Part shown: piece by piece, positions 61,060-64,000 of the stretch
How positions within the stretch are numbered: the first letter of the stretch is position 1
How the letters are laid out: every line of letters begins with the position of its first letter
The notes under the pieces: model-generated
What the model was told of the DNA's origin: nothing
The model's input: only the letters and a program-made list of their open reading frames with translations
Databases searched by the model: none
Translations under genes and position numbers: made by a program
Assembly: GCF_009709675.1 (NCBI RefSeq)
Contig: NZ_WMLB01000017.1
Location: 124,001 to 188,000 of the forward strand
DNA: 64,000 nt
Direction of reading: 5' to 3'
DNA from: Agromyces bracchium
GTDB taxonomy: Bacteria > Actinomycetota > Actinomycetes > Actinomycetales > Microbacteriaceae

Positions 61060-62487
61060 TCAGATCGACGCGTCGATCGCCGCGACCGGGTCGGGCGCCG
61101 CCGCGGCCCGCGCGAGGCCGGGTTCGAGCGGGGCGACCTGGCCGTGGTCGGGGACACGCACCCGCCATCCGAGCTCGTGCCTGATGCGCGCGCGGAGCGT
61201 GTCGGCCGCGTGCGCCTCGCCGTGCACGATCCAGGTCATACCGGGCGGTTCGGGTGCGGTCCGCATCCAGGCGAGGATCTGCTCGGCGTCGGCGTGGGCC
61301 GACATCGATTCGATCGTCACCACCTCGGCGCGGATCGGCAGGTCGCGGCCGAACAGCCGCAGGGTGCGCTCGCCGGCCTGCAGTGCCGCGCCGCGCGTGC
61401 CGCCCGCCTGGAAGCCGGTCAGGACGATCGCGTTGTGCGGATCCGACGCGTAGGCCTCGAGGTGGTGCAGGATACGGCCGCCCGTCAGCATGCCGCTCGC
61501 AGAGATGATCACGAGGGGGCCGCCGCGGAGGTTCAGCAGCTTGGAGTCGTCGACCGACGTGACGCGCCGGGCGAGGCCGTACATGCGCCGCAGTTCGTCG
61601 TGCCCGAGGCGGTGCTCCTCGGGGTGCCGCTCGTAGATCTCGGCCGCGTCGACCGCCATGGGGCTGTTGAGGTAGATCGGCACGTCGGGCAGTTCGCCGC
61701 GGTCCGCGAGGCGCGAGAGGTGCAGCAGCACGCTCTCGGTGCGGCCGATCGCGAACGCGGGGATGAGCACCACACCTCCGCGTCGCGTCACGCGCCGGAT
61801 GACGTCGCCGAGCTGCCGCTCGGGATCGTCGTCGGCGTGCGTCCGGTCGCCGTAGGTGGACTCGGCGACGAGCACGTCGCAGCGCTCGAGCGGCTCGGGC
61901 GGTCGCATGAGCGGGTCGTCGGCGCGGCCGAGGTCGCCGGTGAAGTGCGCGGTGGCGCCGTCGACGTCGAGCCGCACCTGGGCCGCCCCGAGGATGTGGC
62001 CCGCGTGCGTCAGTCGCGCCTCGATGCCCGGCGCGACCGTGCGCGTCTCGTGGAAGTCGAGCGGCTCGAAGCGGGGCATCGTCCGCCGCGCGTCCTCCGA
62101 CGTGTAGAGCGGTCGGGGGTCGGGGTGCTTCGACCAGTGGCGGGATGCCGCGTGGCGGGCCTCCTCCTCCATGAGGTACGCGCTGTCGGCGAGCAGGATC
62201 TCCACCAGCTCGATCGTGCCGGGCGTGGCGAGGATCCGGCCGGAGAAGCCGTCTCGCACGAGCGCGGGCAGGTACCCGGAGTGGTCGAGGTGCGCGTGGG
62301 TCAGCACGACCGCGTCGATCGACGCGGGTTCGACGGGGAACGCCTGCCGGTTCCGCGCGCGGAGCACCTTGTACCCCTGGAACAGGCCGCAGTCCACGAG
62401 CACGCGTGCACCGTCGCACTCGACGAGGTGGCGCGACCCGGTGACGGTGTCCGCTGCACCGAGGAACCGGATGCTCCGCGCGCCCAC
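61060..62487 (-). CDS. Metallo-beta-lactamase fold RNase-like protein (beta-CASP)
   Basis: A 475-aa MBL/beta-CASP protein with the zinc motif HAHLDH (His64, His66, Asp68, His69), GHILGAAQVRL, FTGDLGRADD, the beta-CASP part (VLIPAFAIGRTESVLLHLSR) and the C-terminal RMMBL box (VVTIESMSAHADAEQILAW). This is the CPSF73-like group, which cleaves RNA. GTG 62487 is 5 bp behind the universal stress protein gene, so the two are co-translated. Confidence 0.92.
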   Translation of the reverse strand: MGARSIRFLGAADTVTGSRHLVECDGARVLVDCGLFQGYKVLRARNRQAFPVEPASIDAVVLTHAHLDHSGYLPALVRDGFSGRILATPGTIELVEILLADSAYLMEEEARHAASRHWSKHPDPRPLYTSEDARRTMPRFEPLDFHETRTVAPGIEARLTHAGHILGAAQVRLDVDGATAHFTGDLGRADDPLMRPPEPLERCDVLVAESTYGDRTHADDDPERQLGDVIRRVTRRGGVVLIPAFAIGRTESVLLHLSRLADRGELPDVPIYLNSPMAVDAAEIYERHPEEHRLGHDELRRMYGLARRVTSVDDSKLLNLRGGPLVIISASGMLTGGRILHHLEAYASDPHNAIVLTGFQAGGTRGAALQAGERTLRLFGRDLPIRAEVVTIESMSAHADAEQILAWMRTAPEPPGMTWIVHGEAHAADTLRARIRHELGWRVRVPDHGQVAPLEPGLARAAAAPDPVAAIDASI

Positions 62488-62491
62488 GGGT

Positions 62492-63328
62492 CTACCCGAC
62501 GTCGCTGACGACGATGACCGGTCCCGTCGCGCGCAGCAGGAGGTCGTGGCTGACGGAGCCGAGCAGGAACCGCGCCATGCCGCCCGCCGTGTGGCTCGCG
62601 ACGATCACGACGCTGGCGGACTCGGTCGCGACGGCCAGCACCTCCGCCGCCGATCCGCGCTCGAGTCGGCCCTTCGGGTCGGACCCGTGGGCACGGGCGT
62701 GCGCCAGCGCGTCGTCGAGCACGTCCCGCCGCATGTCCTCCATGACCGAGACGTCGCTGAGGTACTCGATGTACGCCGAGTTCCAGCTCGTCGGGACGAC
62801 CCATGCGTGCACGAGCTCGAGCGGCTCGCCGAGCCGCACCGACTCCTCGATCGCGAAGCGCACGGCGTCCTTCGCCCGCGCGGATCCGTCGACGCCGACG
62901 ACCACGCCGCGGCGGTCGACCGCCTCCCAGTCGGGCGGGATCACGGCGACCGCGCCGCGACCCCGTCGGCCGGCGAGTCGGGCACCGAGCGTCCATGCGG
63001 TCTCGTGGCCGCTCTGCGACGAACCGACCACGACCAGGGCGCCGCTGTCGAGGTAGGCGGCCAGTTCCTTGTCGGGGCGCCCGTGGACGGTGAGCGTGTC
63101 GATCGTCCGCGACGGATGCTCCGCCCGCAGTCGGTCGGCGCGGTCGATGAGCTCGACGCGCGCCTCGGGGAGGTCGCCCGTCGCCCGGAGGTACTCGCTC
63201 GACGTATCGGGTCCCGGCAGGGTGTGCACGATGAGCAGCGGTGCGGCGTCCCCGCGGTCCGCGGCCCACTTCAGCGCGGCCTCCGAGTTCGGCGACCCGT
63301 CCCATCCGACGACGACCTGCGTGAACAC
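62492..63328 (-). CDS. Tandem universal stress protein
   Basis: A 278-aa protein with two Usp domains (about 1-140 and 140-278). Both start with the typical strand and Asp-Gly (VVVGWDGSPNSEAALKWA, GVVVGVDGSARAKDAVRFA). The ATP-binding G-X2-G-X9-G(S/T) motif is clear in the second domain (TAGGMARFLLGSVSHDLL) and altered in the first. GTG 63328 as start. First gene of an operon with the MBL gene; a dyad resembling a DosR box lies about 80 bp upstream. Confidence 0.92.
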   Translation of the reverse strand: MFTQVVVGWDGSPNSEAALKWAADRGDAAPLLIVHTLPGPDTSSEYLRATGDLPEARVELIDRADRLRAEHPSRTIDTLTVHGRPDKELAAYLDSGALVVVGSSQSGHETAWTLGARLAGRRGRGAVAVIPPDWEAVDRRGVVVGVDGSARAKDAVRFAIEESVRLGEPLELVHAWVVPTSWNSAYIEYLSDVSVMEDMRRDVLDDALAHARAHGSDPKGRLERGSAAEVLAVATESASVVIVASHTAGGMARFLLGSVSHDLLLRATGPVIVVSDVG

Positions 63329-63461
63329 CTGCGATCACCCCTTCGTGCTGTGAGGACTGCGTGCCCCCAGCCTCGCCGAGGGCGGTCGCGGTCGCCGGGC
63401 CGAAGGTCACTCGGTCGGCAGGGGCGACGGATGCCGCGTGGCCGGTCGACGACGACCCGGC

Positions 63462-64000
63462 TCAGCGACCTCGGTGATCGACGAACGACATCCGCGGCCC
63501 GCGTCGCGGCCTGCCGCGCAGCCCGGCCGCCATCATCAGCCGGATCACGCGGTAGCGCTGACCGGCCCACGGTTCGAGCGCCTCGAGCATCTCGTCGTCG
63601 GTCATGTCGCGCCCGAACAGCGCGTGGCCGACGTAGTTCGACAGGTGGTAGTCGCCGACCGAGACGGCGTCGGGATCACCGAGGGCGCGCTGCGCGACCT
63701 CGGCGGCCGTCCACGCGCCGACGCCGGGGAACAGCGTGAGTCGCGCCGCGGCGTCGACGTGCGCGAGGTCGGCCGCCTCCTCGATGCGGGCGGCACGAGC
63801 GGCGACGCGCTGGATCGCGGCGGCGCGCTTGGGGTCGACGCCGGCGCGGTGCCACTCCCAGACCGGAATGCCGCGCCATCCGTCGGCCGAGGGCGCGACC
63901 CGCATCGGCCGGGGCACCGGGCCCGGCGCCGGCTCGCCGAAGGCGAGAACCAGTCGTCGCCACGATGCGTGCGCCTGCAGCGTGATCACCTTCTGCTCGA
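63462..64000 (-). CDS. DNA-3-methyladenine glycosylase II family protein (partial)
   Basis: The visible C-terminal 179 residues carry the HhH-GPD module: LFPGVGAWTAAEVAQRALGD with the catalytic Asp in VSVGDYHLSNYVG, followed by the YRVIRLMMAAG helix. AlkA-like enzymes remove alkylated bases. The protein runs past the window end: the last visible codons read EQKV, the normal continuation of the ILEQ-V motif in this family, so no start lies inside the window. Confidence 0.88.
   Translation of the reverse strand, partial: EQKVITLQAHASWRRLVLAFGEPAPGPVPRPMRVAPSADGWRGIPVWEWHRAGVDPKRAAAIQRVAARAARIEEAADLAHVDAAARLTLFPGVGAWTAAEVAQRALGDPDAVSVGDYHLSNYVGHALFGRDMTDDEMLEALEPWAGQRYRVIRLMMAAGLRGRPRRGPRMSFVDHRGR

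Overview
The window is about 70% G+C and has the marks of a high-GC actinobacterium, most likely Microbacteriaceae and possibly Agromyces. The evidence is GC-rich third codon positions, many GTG starts, a NucS-type mismatch endonuclease, many apparently leaderless genes with a TANNNT hexamer 6-9 nt before the start codon, a MalF/MalG alpha-glucoside operon with no local ATPase gene, and LAL-type LuxR and MocR regulators. No rRNA, tRNA, CRISPR array or prophage was seen. The genus is an inference; no marker gene is present.

Layout. 1-6.1 kb: TrkA/TrkH potassium uptake (TrkA cut by the window start), YccF, a MATE exporter, a DUF2807 lipoprotein, a LacI regulator and an SRPBCC protein. 6.1-10.9 kb: threonine catabolism (kbl-tdh), a YbjJ-like MFS transporter that shares a 14-bp palindrome with the LacI gene, and nucS. 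10.9-20.6 kb: HAD phosphatase, a large secreted M6 metalloprotease, a TetR/PfkB divergent pair, an unusual sigma/anti-sigma-like membrane fusion with a Tat-exported partner, and a multipass membrane protein. 20.5-27.7 kb: DedA-like protein, leucyl aminopeptidase, DUF2461, a thioredoxin-type glutathione peroxidase, a 987-aa LAL regulator, and two very small genes behind near-identical promoter elements. 27.8-40.7 kb: FMN-binding protein and MocR regulator (divergent), LysM lipoprotein, oligopeptidase B, FAD oxidase, P-type ATPase, DUF1349 protein, an SDR/TetR divergent pair, and small unknowns. 40.7-48.2 kb: an alpha-glucoside uptake/hydrolysis operon with its LacI regulator, then a 3-hydroxyisobutyrate-type dehydrogenase. 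48.4-50.2 kb: an IS3-family element followed by G-rich tandem repeats. 50.2-64 kb: EamA exporter, FAD monooxygenase, serine hydrolase, DNA/RNA nuclease, membrane-anchored molybdenum oxidoreductase, CtpE-like P-type ATPase, PfkB kinase, FMN-binding protein, metallo-beta-lactamase RNase-like protein, tandem universal stress protein, and a DNA glycosylase cut by the window end.

How genes work together. Tdh and Kbl convert threonine to glycine and acetyl-CoA. The solute-binding protein and two permeases import an oligosaccharide that the GH13 enzyme hydrolyses, under a neighbouring LacI. The TetR/SDR and MocR/FMN-protein pairs are divergent regulator-target units with visible dyads or direct repeats. 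The 57-63.4 kb block (P-type ATPase, PfkB, FMN-binding, MBL, USP) resembles dormancy/hypoxia gene sets of other actinobacteria.

The least-explained signals are the duplicated three-part promoter element with clustered CCTNAGG motifs at 27.4-27.9 kb, the sigma/ZAS/transmembrane fusion at 17-18.8 kb, and the palindrome shared by the LacI and MFS genes.
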